Shown: piece after piece, positions 46,835 through 56,043 of the stretch
How positions within the stretch are numbered: the first letter of the stretch is position 1
Layout of the letters: each line of letters opens with the position of its first letter
Source of the DNA: an uncultured SAR116 cluster alpha proteobacterium
Lineage (GTDB): Bacteria > Pseudomonadota > Alphaproteobacteria > Puniceispirillales > Marisalimonadaceae
DNA length: 64,000 bases
Assembly (NCBI GenBank): GCA_902517815.1
Contig: CABYED010000002.1
Location: 124,001 to 188,000, forward strand
Direction: 5' to 3'
The notes under the pieces: generated by a model
Seen by the model: the letters and a program-made list of their open reading frames with translations, nothing else
Told to the model about the DNA's origin: nothing
The model's database searches: none
Program-made: the position numbers and the translations under genes

Positions 46835-48241
46835 TTAAAGAATACAAAAATCTCTAGAAATATATTTTCCTAAATTTTTGTTAACTATGAATTCATTCTG
46901 ATCGTAAATTTTATGACCTCTTAACCAAGTTTGTATTGGCCATCCAGTAATATCTAAACCTTCATAAGGCGTATAATCAGAGCCATGGCTTAGATTAATT
47001 TGTTGAATTTTATTTTTTTTATTAGGATCCCAAATTGTTATATCAGCATCAGATCCAACTTTAATTGATCCTTTTTGAGGATAAAGTCCATACATTTTGG
47101 CAGGATTAGTAGAAGTTAGCTCTACAAACCTTTCCAAGCTGATTCTATTTTTGCTTACTCCTTCAGAAAACAAAATTGGCAATCTTGTTTCTACTCCTGG
47201 GATACCATTTGGGACCCATTTAAATGATGTTCTTGCTCCAGGCCTGTCTTTACCCTTACTATCTTTAAAACGGAATGGGCAATGATCTGATGAAAAGATA
47301 TCAAAAGTTCCATCGATTAATCCATCCCAAATAGCCTGTTGACTTTCCAAATCTCTTGGCGGAGGTGAGCATACGTATTTTGCTCCCTCAAAATCCATAT
47401 TTAATCCCTTCATATCATCTTCAGTTAAACAAATATACTGAGGGCAAGTTTCAGAAAAAATTTTAATTCCTTTATCTTTTGCCCATTTAATTTGAGATAG
47501 TGCCTCCTCTCCCGAAACATGAACAATTACAATTGGAATATCAACTATTTGAGCATGACTTATGGCTCTGTGCGTTGCTTCTCTTTCCACGATCTGAGGC
47601 CTAGACAAACCATGATAATAAGGGGCTAATTTTCCTTCATCTTCTAATTTTTTTGTTAAAAATCTAATAGCATCATATCCTTCAGCATGGACCATAACTA
47701 ACGTTTTCTCATTTTTAGCAACTTCGAAAACTTTCAAGAGTTCTTCATCATTTAAAACCAGATCGTCATATGTCATAAATACTTTGAAAGATGTATAACC
47801 ATCTCTAGCTAGTGCAGGGAGTTCTTGTCCTAAAACTTGTGGTGAGGGGTCACTTATAATTAAGTGAAATGAAGTATCTACAAACAAATTCCCATTAGCC
47901 TTTTTATGATAACTTTCTACACACTCTCTGAGGGATTGTCCTTTTTCTTGCATAGCAAAAGGTAAAACTGTGGTATTACCTCCTGCCGCGGCAGATTTTG
48001 TAGCGCTTTGAAAGTTGTCAGCCATTTCAACGTCTGGCCCTGATGGTTGATCTATGTGGACATGGGCATCTATACCGCCAGGCAGAACTAATAGGTTAGA
48101 AACATCCTCTACAATTTTTGCGTCAGCATTAATCTCGCCTATTTCACGAATTTTTCCGTCAGCGACGGCAATGTCGCAGTCTTCTAGACCATTTTCAGTT
48201 ACTGTTTTTCCATTTTTAAAAATTATGTCAAAATTTTTCAT
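46835..48241 (-). CDS. Cyclic amidohydrolase: dihydropyrimidinase/hydantoinase/allantoinase family
   Basis: LLVLPGGIDAHVHIDQPSGPDVEMADNFQSATKSAAAGGNTTVLPFA, GYTSFKVFMTYDDL, VMVHAEGYD, IFSSDHCPFRFKDSKGKDRPG. Confidence 0.92.
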   Translation of the reverse strand: MKNFDIIFKNGKTVTENGLEDCDIAVADGKIREIGEINADAKIVEDVSNLLVLPGGIDAHVHIDQPSGPDVEMADNFQSATKSAAAGGNTTVLPFAMQEKGQSLRECVESYHKKANGNLFVDTSFHLIISDPSPQVLGQELPALARDGYTSFKVFMTYDDLVLNDEELLKVFEVAKNEKTLVMVHAEGYDAIRFLTKKLEDEGKLAPYYHGLSRPQIVEREATHRAISHAQIVDIPIVIVHVSGEEALSQIKWAKDKGIKIFSETCPQYICLTEDDMKGLNMDFEGAKYVCSPPPRDLESQQAIWDGLIDGTFDIFSSDHCPFRFKDSKGKDRPGARTSFKWVPNGIPGVETRLPILFSEGVSKNRISLERFVELTSTNPAKMYGLYPQKGSIKVGSDADITIWDPNKKNKIQQINLSHGSDYTPYEGLDITGWPIQTWLRGHKIYDQNEFIVNKNLGKYISRDFCIL

Positions 48242-48258
48242 GAACTATACTCCAATGA

Positions 48259-49482
48259 CTATTTATTTTTCAGATTATGAACACTTATATAAAGTTGATT
48301 AATTAAACTTCTTTCATTTTCTTCAAGAAAAGAAATATTACCGGGTGGCATGGCATATGATAGCACAGACTGTTTATATATATTATCAATATTGTTTATT
48401 ATATCTGTAGGTGTTTCTAAATTGACTAATTTAGGAGCATTTTTCATGTTTTCCCATAAAGGCTCTTTTGCATGACACATTGAACATTTAGATACAATAA
48501 TATCTTGAGCACTTACCAAAGTTTTTTCTGGGATTAGTTCGATCAAAGTAGCTGTGTTTTTTACGTTATTTAGTTTTGGTTTACCCAAGTCTGAAATATA
48601 AAAAATTATTGATCCTAGAATAATTATTGGAACACATACCCAATAAGGTGGTTTGGCTCCAGTATGTTTAATATTGAAAAAATGTCTAATGAGCGCTCCA
48701 ATTATTAAAATAATTGAAATGATTATCCAAGAATATTTTGTAGCATAAATTAAAGGATAATGATTTGAAATCATTATAAAAATCACTGGCAAAGTTAAGT
48801 AATTGTTATGAAGAGATCGTTGTTTAGCAATAGCACCATGAATTGGGTTAGGGGTCTCATTTGCTAGCAAACTAGCTACAACTTTTTTTTGACCAGGAAT
48901 TATGATCATAAGAACATTAGCAACCATGATAGTGCCTAAAACTGTACCTATCTGCATAAATGCTCCTCTATAACTAAATATTTCAGAATAAGCCCACGAC
49001 ATGACAGTGATTAAAATAAATATAGAGATGATTAATACATAGACATTTGTTTTTATTGATAATCTGCACACAAAATCATAAATTACCCAACCAAAGACGA
49101 CGCCTAATAATGAAATTATTACAGCTTCATATTTTTCTAAATCATATTTGACAATATCAATCATGTATAATTCAGCACCTGCATAATATATAAGAGCTAA
49201 CAAAGCAAAACCTGAAACCCAAGTTGCATAGGCTTCCCATTTAAACCAGGTTAATTCTGAAGGCATTTTTGACGGTGCAACAAGATATTTAACTAAGTGA
49301 TAAAATCCACCTCCATGAACTTGCCAAGCTTCTCCATGAGATTTATCTGGAAGATTCTTATTTTGTTTTAAACTTAAATCTAAAGCAATAAAATAAAAGC
49401 TTGAGCCAATCCATGCAACACCTGCAATGACATGGAACCATCTCAAAATTAGTTCAGTCCATTCTTCCAATAAAAATATCAA
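48259..49482 (-). CDS. puuD: Membrane urate oxidase/urate hydroxylase with C-terminal cytochrome c domain
   Basis: ILRWFHVIAGVAWIGSSFYFIALDLSL, EAWQVHGGGFYHLVKYLVAPSKMPSELTWFKWEAYATWVSGFALL; C-terminal CSMCH haem motif. Confidence 0.93.
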   Translation of the reverse strand: MIFLLEEWTELILRWFHVIAGVAWIGSSFYFIALDLSLKQNKNLPDKSHGEAWQVHGGGFYHLVKYLVAPSKMPSELTWFKWEAYATWVSGFALLALIYYAGAELYMIDIVKYDLEKYEAVIISLLGVVFGWVIYDFVCRLSIKTNVYVLIISIFILITVMSWAYSEIFSYRGAFMQIGTVLGTIMVANVLMIIIPGQKKVVASLLANETPNPIHGAIAKQRSLHNNYLTLPVIFIMISNHYPLIYATKYSWIIISIILIIGALIRHFFNIKHTGAKPPYWVCVPIIILGSIIFYISDLGKPKLNNVKNTATLIELIPEKTLVSAQDIIVSKCSMCHAKEPLWENMKNAPKLVNLETPTDIINNIDNIYKQSVLSYAMPPGNISFLEENERSLINQLYISVHNLKNK

Positions 49483-49485
49483 AAA

Positions 49486-49836
49486 TTAGCTCCCTCTATA
49501 AGTACTATAGCCAAAAGGAGATAGTAATAGTGGTACATGGTAATGTTCAGATTTATTATTTACAAAAAATCTAATGGGTATTTTGTCAAGAAAAACATGT
49601 TTAAGGTCACTATTTTGTTTTTTCAGATAATCACCAGCAAAAAATAATAATTCGTAATGACTTTCCTCTAAGCTTTCAGCAGATAACAATGGTTCGTCAA
49701 TTCTACCATCCTCATTAGTCAAAACAGTTTTGATCAAAATTTTATCAATATCCAATATTTTGTACAATTCAATTTTTAATTCTACTGCCGGTTTACCCTT
49801 GCTAGTATCTAAAACATGAGTTGAAAGACCCGCCAT
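49486..49836 (-). CDS. uraH: 5-hydroxyisourate hydrolase
   Basis: GLSTHVLDTSKGKPAVELKIELYKI ... SEHYHVPLLLSPFGYSTYRGS (C-terminal YRGS signature). Confidence 0.97.
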   Translation of the reverse strand: MAGLSTHVLDTSKGKPAVELKIELYKILDIDKILIKTVLTNEDGRIDEPLLSAESLEESHYELLFFAGDYLKKQNSDLKHVFLDKIPIRFFVNNKSEHYHVPLLLSPFGYSTYRGS

Positions 49837-49865
49837 ATTTTTCTCTATTTAAATTTGTATAAAGT

Positions 49866-50426
49866 ATGCTTAAATCCACTGACATAATAATGACAGGTAA
49901 AATAATGTACAATAAAACTTTCAAATTTCTTTCTAAAAAAATGGAAAGAGAAGAAGTAATAGATCTACTTAAAAGTGTTTATGAGCATTCTAAATGGGTA
50001 CCAGAAAGACTGTTTTCTGAAAATATTAGTGGAATTCAAACAAAAGAAGAATTGCAATTAATGATGAAAAAAATAGTTGATAATTCTTCAGAAATAGAGA
50101 AATTAAATTTGATTAATGCTCATCCTGAACTTGGGAAAAAGCTTCAAAAAAAAGAAAAACTTACGAAGTTTTCGGAAGATGAACAAAAGTCTGCTGGTTT
50201 AGATCAATGCTCTGATGAAGAATTTAAAATTTTAACTAATCTTAACAAAGAATATAGATTAAAATTTAAATTTCCATTTATAATTGCAGTGAAAGGTTTA
50301 AATAAAAATCAGATTATAAATAATATGCAAAAGAGGGTTAATAACACCAAAACTGAAGAATTTGAAACTGCTATTAGTGAGATTCACAAAATTGCTAAAC
50401 TAAGAATTAATGATTTGACTTATTAA
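49866..50426 (+). CDS. uraD: OHCU decarboxylase
   Basis: VYEHSKWVPERLF, LINAHPELGKKL, EDEQKSAGLDQCSDEEFKILTNLNKEYRLKFKFPFIIAVKGLNKNQI. Confidence 0.95.
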   Translation: MLKSTDIIMTGKIMYNKTFKFLSKKMEREEVIDLLKSVYEHSKWVPERLFSENISGIQTKEELQLMMKKIVDNSSEIEKLNLINAHPELGKKLQKKEKLTKFSEDEQKSAGLDQCSDEEFKILTNLNKEYRLKFKFPFIIAVKGLNKNQIINNMQKRVNNTKTEEFETAISEIHKIAKLRINDLTY

Positions 50427-50470
50427 GTAGCTAATTTAATTTTTATCCCAGATAAATTTTAGGAAAGTAG

Positions 50471-51424
50471 ATGACAAAAGAATTTAAAGATATAAAAGGT
50501 GTTATTGCAATTGCAACAACACCTTTCAACAATGAAAATTTAATTGACTTTGAATCAGTAGATAGACTTTCAAATTATTATATAGAAAGTAAAGTTTCTG
50601 GAGTTACAATCCTTGGGGTGATGGGGGAGGCTCATAAACTTAATATTGAAGAACAAAAATCATTAATAAGAAGATACGTAAATAATTTAATTAAAACTGT
50701 TCCAGTAATTGTAGGGGTATCTAATGCTGGTCTTGATAACTTAGACTTACTCTCAAAATTTTCAATGGATTCTGGTGCCTCTGGAGTTATGATATCTGGT
50801 AATAATGGTTTAAAAAATGACGATCAAATCAAATCTTACTTCAATCAAGTTGTAGATCGTACTCAAGATATTCCAATTTGTTTGCAGGATTATCCACCCA
50901 CAACTAATGTTTACTTTTCTGAAAGTGTTATAAATACTATAATGAAAAATCATCCGTCAATTGAGATGTTTAAACATGAAGACTGCCCTGGACATAATAA
51001 ATTATCAAGACTTATTCGATATAGAGACAATCATTTAAATAGAAAATATAGCGTCTTTGTAGGTAACGGAGGCTTGTATGTTCCCCAAGAACTTGAAAGA
51101 GGTGCTGATGGGATTATGACTGGTTTTGCATTCACTGAAATGTTGGTTAGTTTACATAATTTATTTTCTAATAATGATAAAGAAAAAGCAGAAGACTTAT
51201 TTGATATATATTTACCACTTATAAGGCATGAACAGCAATTTGGAATAGGTTTAGCCTTAAGAAAATTTGTCTTACAACAGAGAGGTATTATTAAATCATT
51301 AAATGTGAGATCTCCAGGGCCTGTTCTTACAGAAGACGATATTAAGGAAATGAACTATTTATTAAAAAGATTACACTTAAAATTAACTGAAAAAGGTCTT
51401 ACAATTCCAAAAGGAATTAATTAA
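50471..51424 (+). CDS. Dihydrodipicolinate synthase-family protein
   Basis: GVIAIATTPFNNENLIDFESVDRLSNYYIES, GVTILGVMGEAHKL, IEMFKHEDCPGHNKL (candidate Schiff-base Lys). Confidence 0.9.
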   Translation: MTKEFKDIKGVIAIATTPFNNENLIDFESVDRLSNYYIESKVSGVTILGVMGEAHKLNIEEQKSLIRRYVNNLIKTVPVIVGVSNAGLDNLDLLSKFSMDSGASGVMISGNNGLKNDDQIKSYFNQVVDRTQDIPICLQDYPPTTNVYFSESVINTIMKNHPSIEMFKHEDCPGHNKLSRLIRYRDNHLNRKYSVFVGNGGLYVPQELERGADGIMTGFAFTEMLVSLHNLFSNNDKEKAEDLFDIYLPLIRHEQQFGIGLALRKFVLQQRGIIKSLNVRSPGPVLTEDDIKEMNYLLKRLHLKLTEKGLTIPKGIN

Positions 51425-51428
51425 TGGC

Positions 51429-52178
51429 ATGAAAATATTATTGTATAACCCAAACACTTCTGAATCTATAACTGAAACACTTTATGAAACTGCCAAGTTG
51501 GTTGTAAGTAGTGAAACAATTCTAATTCCTAAAACAGCAGAAAAGGGTTTCCCATATATATCAACTAAAGTAGAAGCCCAAATTACTGGTACTTTAGTTT
51601 TAGAAAAATTAGCAGAAATACATCCACAATATGATGCCATAATTATAGCTGCCTTTGGTGATCCGGGTCTGATACCAGCAAAAAGTTTGTTTAACTTGCC
51701 TATAATTGGGTTAGGGGAGGCAGCTATGTTGAGTGCTTGCTTATTTGGTAAAAAATTCTCAATTATCTCATTTACTAATGCAATGGCGTCTTGGTATGAA
51801 GAAAGTGTTGAATTATTAGGCTTACAGTCCAGATATGCAGGATTTAGAGCTATAGATGGCGTTAATTTAACTATAGATAAAATCCAAACACTTCAGAAGA
51901 AATCTCTAATTGAATCTGCTAAAAATGCTATCAATATTGATGGTGGTGAGGTAGTTATATTTGCAGGGGCTCCATTGTCTGGATTTAAAAAAATTGTTCA
52001 AAAAGAAATTAATGTGCCTGTGATTGATTGTGCTGAAGCGGCTGTAAAGCAAGCAGAATTAGCTGTTGTTATGAATCAAAATACTTTAAAAAAACCAAAA
52101 TTACCTCCTAAATCATCTATGGGGGTTGATAAAAATTTATCTGAATTGATTGCTCACAAAGCTAATGATGGATCATAA
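51429..52178 (+). CDS. Asp/Glu/hydantoin racemase family protein lacking both family cysteines
   Basis: ILLYNPNTSESITE, IIIAAFGDPGLIPAKSL, PIIGLGEAAMLSA, VVIFAGAPLSGFKKIV. Confidence 0.88.
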   Translation: MKILLYNPNTSESITETLYETAKLVVSSETILIPKTAEKGFPYISTKVEAQITGTLVLEKLAEIHPQYDAIIIAAFGDPGLIPAKSLFNLPIIGLGEAAMLSACLFGKKFSIISFTNAMASWYEESVELLGLQSRYAGFRAIDGVNLTIDKIQTLQKKSLIESAKNAINIDGGEVVIFAGAPLSGFKKIVQKEINVPVIDCAEAAVKQAELAVVMNQNTLKKPKLPPKSSMGVDKNLSELIAHKANDGS

Positions 52179-53084
52179 ATGAAAAGAAATTTTATTGGTT
52201 ATGGAAAAGAAAAGCCAAAAATTCTTTGGCCTGAAGAAAATAAAATTGCAGTATCATTTGTTGTAAACATTGAAGAGGGTGCAGAGCTTTCGATTTCATC
52301 AGGCGATAGTCAAAATGAGCATGTATACGAAAATAATAAAATTAAAATATTAGATATCCCAGATCTTTGTATGGAGTCTCATTTCGAATATGGTCTAAGG
52401 TCAGGTATTTGGCGTATTTTTGACGTTTTTGATAAATACAACGTAAAAGCAACATTTAGTTGTTGTTCTTTAGCGTTAGAAAATTCTCCTTGGTTAATAG
52501 ATGAAATATTAAACAGAAATCATGAAATATCTGCTCATAGTGTGAAATGGATATCCCATGCGTATCTAAACAGAACAGAGGAGAAACAAATAATTAATGA
52601 ATGTTACTCCTCAATATTAAAACTTTCTGGTCATCCACCAGTTGGTTGGCACACAAAATCTAGCACTTCGCCATTTACGAGGGATCTTTTAATTGAGCAT
52701 GGAGGATTTATATATGATTCAAATGCATACAATGACGACATACCTTATGTTGTAAAGAAAAATGATCATAAACTTGTTATTATTCCATATTCATTTGATA
52801 CTAATGATATGAGATTTGATGGTAACAATGGTTTTGTACAAGGTGATGATTTTAATATTTATTGTAAAGAATCATTTAATCAACTTTTCTCAGAAACAGA
52901 TGATGGTTCCATAAGAATGATGTCTATTGGACTACATCCTAGAATTATCGGAAGACCAGGAAGAATTAAGGGGCTTGAAGATTTTATCAAATATATAAAA
53001 ACCTTTGAAAATGTATGGATACCAAAGAGAATGGATATAGCAAAATATTGCTTAGAAAAGGAATCATTCAATTTTTTTGATTAA
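52179..53084 (+). CDS. Polysaccharide deacetylase-family, PuuE-like (S)-allantoinase candidate
   Basis: NFIGYGKEKPKILWPEENKIAVSFVVNIEEGAELSISSGDSQNE, YGLRSGIWRIFDVFDKYNVKATFSCCSLALE, HEISAHSVKWISH. Confidence 0.88.
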   Translation: MKRNFIGYGKEKPKILWPEENKIAVSFVVNIEEGAELSISSGDSQNEHVYENNKIKILDIPDLCMESHFEYGLRSGIWRIFDVFDKYNVKATFSCCSLALENSPWLIDEILNRNHEISAHSVKWISHAYLNRTEEKQIINECYSSILKLSGHPPVGWHTKSSTSPFTRDLLIEHGGFIYDSNAYNDDIPYVVKKNDHKLVIIPYSFDTNDMRFDGNNGFVQGDDFNIYCKESFNQLFSETDDGSIRMMSIGLHPRIIGRPGRIKGLEDFIKYIKTFENVWIPKRMDIAKYCLEKESFNFFD

Positions 53085-53201
53085 ATTTTTAACATTTATT
53101 TAAAGTAACTTAATTAAATTTTTGGTTACCTTTAATTCAATTTGACTCTTTATTCCTCTAAATGCTTAATTATTACACATTTACAATGAAAGGAATTAAT
53201 A

Positions 53202-54176
53202 ATGATTACAAAAATTTTTAAAAGAACGTTTCTTTTTGTAGCTGTTTCTATCTTTAGTTTTAATTTGCATGCAGCAGATTGGACAATGGCTTCAGGCTAT
53301 CCAAAAAGTAACTTTCATACTCAAAATATAATTAAATTTATAGATGATGTTAAGTCCACTACTTCAGTTAATATTAATTTAAATCCAAATGATACTCTTA
53401 TTAAATTAGATGCAATAAAAACATCTCTTCAAAGAGGACAGATCCCAATTGGAGAAATTAGGTTAGGTATTTATGGTAATGAAGACCCAATGTATATTTT
53501 AGCTGGATTACCTTTTATTGCACCAGACTATTCAAGTGCTTGGTTGCTAAAAGATGTGCAGATGGAATATCTTCAGAAAAAATTTGATAAAAAAGGACTT
53601 ATGATCTTATATACTGCCCCATGGCCAGGACAAGGGTTTTATACTAAGTTTCCTGTAAATAGTGTCTCTGACTTTAGTGGTAAAAAACTGAGAATATATT
53701 CTACAGCCACACAACAAATGGGATCTATGTTAGGATTTAATGCAACAATTCTACCTTTTGCAGAAATTCCTCAGGCATTTTCTACAGGTCTTATTGAAGC
53801 TTTATTTACTAGTCCTCAAACAGGTATAGATATTCAAGCATGGGATAATACAAAACATTTTACATATGCTGGAGCTATTTTTAGTAAAAATGCTGTAGTT
53901 GTAACTAAAAAAGCCTTTAATGCTCTATCAAAAGGTGATCAGAGTAACATGTTAGCTGCTGCAAAAAAAGCTGAGCTTAGAGGTTGGGAAATGAGTGCTG
54001 AAACTACTAAAAAGCAAATTGATATCCTTAAGAAAAATGGAATGTCTTCAAAAAATGCTCCTGACGAGGTAATTAGCAAAATGAAAAGCATTGGTCTCGA
54101 AATGATGAAAAATTGGAGATCTAAAGCTAGTCCAGAAGCTAACGCAGTATTAGATAGATATTTATCAATGCGTTAA
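53202..54176 (+). CDS. dctP: TRAP transporter substrate-binding protein (DctP)
   Basis: Signal peptide; WTMASGYPKSNFHTQNIIKFIDDV, LPFIAPDYSSAWLLKD, DFSGKKLRIYSTATQQMGSMLGFNATILPFAEIPQAFSTGLIEALFTSP. Confidence 0.93.
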   Translation: MITKIFKRTFLFVAVSIFSFNLHAADWTMASGYPKSNFHTQNIIKFIDDVKSTTSVNINLNPNDTLIKLDAIKTSLQRGQIPIGEIRLGIYGNEDPMYILAGLPFIAPDYSSAWLLKDVQMEYLQKKFDKKGLMILYTAPWPGQGFYTKFPVNSVSDFSGKKLRIYSTATQQMGSMLGFNATILPFAEIPQAFSTGLIEALFTSPQTGIDIQAWDNTKHFTYAGAIFSKNAVVVTKKAFNALSKGDQSNMLAAAKKAELRGWEMSAETTKKQIDILKKNGMSSKNAPDEVISKMKSIGLEMMKNWRSKASPEANAVLDRYLSMR

Positions 54177-54194
54177 TATTTCAGAAAGATAGCC

Positions 54195-54710
54195 ATGAGA
54201 AATAAATTAAATAAGTTATATTTATATAGCGGCTATCTTTCTGCCTTTTTTATGGTACTTATTGCTTTGACCATAGTTGCGCAAATTCTAGGAAGATTTG
54301 TAAATATCACAGTAGATTCTACTGAAACTGCCGGCTTTAGTTTAGCTGCTCTAACTTTTTTTGGACTCTCATATACTTTTCATAGCGGTGAACATATAAG
54401 AGTTACCTTATTTACAAGATTGTTAGGGAAAAAAGTAAGAAGATATCAAGAGCTCTTCTCATTGTCATTTTGTATTATAATTACTAGTTATTTGACGTAT
54501 TGGAGTTGGGATTTTGTATATTTTTCATTTATTTTTGATGATATTAGCCCAGGTCTATTGGCTATCCCTTTTTGGATTCCAAGGATAAGCATGTCAATAG
54601 GAGTAACTATATTTTTAGTGGCTCTTATTGATGATTTTTTTACAGTTTGGAAAAAGGAACAGCCATCTTATGTTAAAAATGCTAATCCTATATTGAAAGA
54701 TAATACTTAA
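54195..54710 (+). CDS. dctQ: TRAP transporter small permease (DctQ)
   Basis: 171 aa, four TM segments; TETAGFSLAALTFFGLSYTFHSGEHIRVTLF. Confidence 0.9.
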   Translation: MRNKLNKLYLYSGYLSAFFMVLIALTIVAQILGRFVNITVDSTETAGFSLAALTFFGLSYTFHSGEHIRVTLFTRLLGKKVRRYQELFSLSFCIIITSYLTYWSWDFVYFSFIFDDISPGLLAIPFWIPRISMSIGVTIFLVALIDDFFTVWKKEQPSYVKNANPILKDNT

Positions 54711-54721
54711 AAGAGAAATAC

Positions 54722-56020
54722 ATGGCGACTGGTTTATCATTAGTTTTATTTATTTTATTACTATTTCTTCTGTCTCTAGGCATATGGGTGGCTCCAGCAT
54801 TAATCACCCTTGGATACATTTTATTAGAATTTTTTACTCCTGCACCTGTGGGATCCCTGCTTGCTAGTACCTTATGGGATGCAAGTTGGAATTGGGCATT
54901 AACAGCGTTACCATTATTTATATGGATGGGAGAGATACTTTTTAGAACAAGACTTTCATCAGAAATGTTTAAAGGTCTTGCACCAATGTTATCTAATCTG
55001 CCTGGAGGGTTATTACATGTAAATGTAGTTGGTTGTGGTATAATGGCAGCTGTTGCAGGTTCAAGTGCAGTTACTTGCGCTACAATAGGAAGAATGAGTA
55101 TTCCTGAATTAAAGAAAAGAGATTATGACGAAACTCTTAGTATTGGTTCCTTAGCAGGCTCAGGAACATTAGGATTGTTAATTCCACCTTCAATCATGCT
55201 GATTGTTTATGGTGTTTTAGCTCAAGTCTCTATTTCAAGACTTTTTATTGCAGGCGTTTTGCCAGGTATCATGATTATTTTAATTTTTATGTCTTACATA
55301 GCAATAAGGTCTAAACTTAACCCTTCCTTAGCACCTAAACAAAATGTAAGTTATACTTTCTTCGAAAAAATAAAGGCAGCAAGAAATTTGCTTCCAGTAG
55401 TTGCATTAATATTTTTTGTTCTTGGATCTATTTATGGTGGTTACGCTACTCCAACAGAGGCTGCAACCATTGGTGTGATAGGTGCACTAATACTTGCCTG
55501 GTCTTCAAATTCACTAAATTTTAAGAGTTTTATGGATAGCTTAATGGGTGCTGTAAAAACTTCTTGTATGATTAATTTTATAATTGTAGGTGCAGCATTT
55601 CTTTCTGTTGCTATGGGATACACTGGTATACCAAAACAATTAGGGCAAATTGTAAATGACTTTCAATTATCACAACTCTCACTTTTGGCAATTCTAACCA
55701 TATTATACATTTTCCTTGGTTGTTTCCTCGAGGGAACATCCATGATGGTGTTGACTGCATCTGTAGTCTTACCAATGGTTCAGACAGCTGGTATAGATTT
55801 AATATGGTTTGGAATTTTTACTGTAATAGTTGTTGAAATGGCACAGATTACTCCTCCAGTCGGATTTAATCTTTTTGTCCTTCAAGGAATGACGGGTAGA
55901 GATATATTGAAAGTTACAAAAGCAGCATTACCCTTTTTCTTTTTAATGTTATTAAGTATAGTCATAATTGTAATTTTTCCTCAAATTGTTACTGCACCTG
56001 TCAACTTTATGATTCAATGA
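54722..56020 (+). CDS. dctM: TRAP transporter large permease (DctM)
   Basis: VVGCGIMAAVAGSSAVTCATIGRMSIPELKKRDYDETLSIGSLAGSGTLGLLIPPSIMLIVYG, YATPTEAATIGVIGALIL. Confidence 0.95.
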   Translation: MATGLSLVLFILLLFLLSLGIWVAPALITLGYILLEFFTPAPVGSLLASTLWDASWNWALTALPLFIWMGEILFRTRLSSEMFKGLAPMLSNLPGGLLHVNVVGCGIMAAVAGSSAVTCATIGRMSIPELKKRDYDETLSIGSLAGSGTLGLLIPPSIMLIVYGVLAQVSISRLFIAGVLPGIMIILIFMSYIAIRSKLNPSLAPKQNVSYTFFEKIKAARNLLPVVALIFFVLGSIYGGYATPTEAATIGVIGALILAWSSNSLNFKSFMDSLMGAVKTSCMINFIIVGAAFLSVAMGYTGIPKQLGQIVNDFQLSQLSLLAILTILYIFLGCFLEGTSMMVLTASVVLPMVQTAGIDLIWFGIFTVIVVEMAQITPPVGFNLFVLQGMTGRDILKVTKAALPFFFLMLLSIVIIVIFPQIVTAPVNFMIQ

Positions 56021-56043
56021 TTGTTTTTGTAGGATTTCAATAA

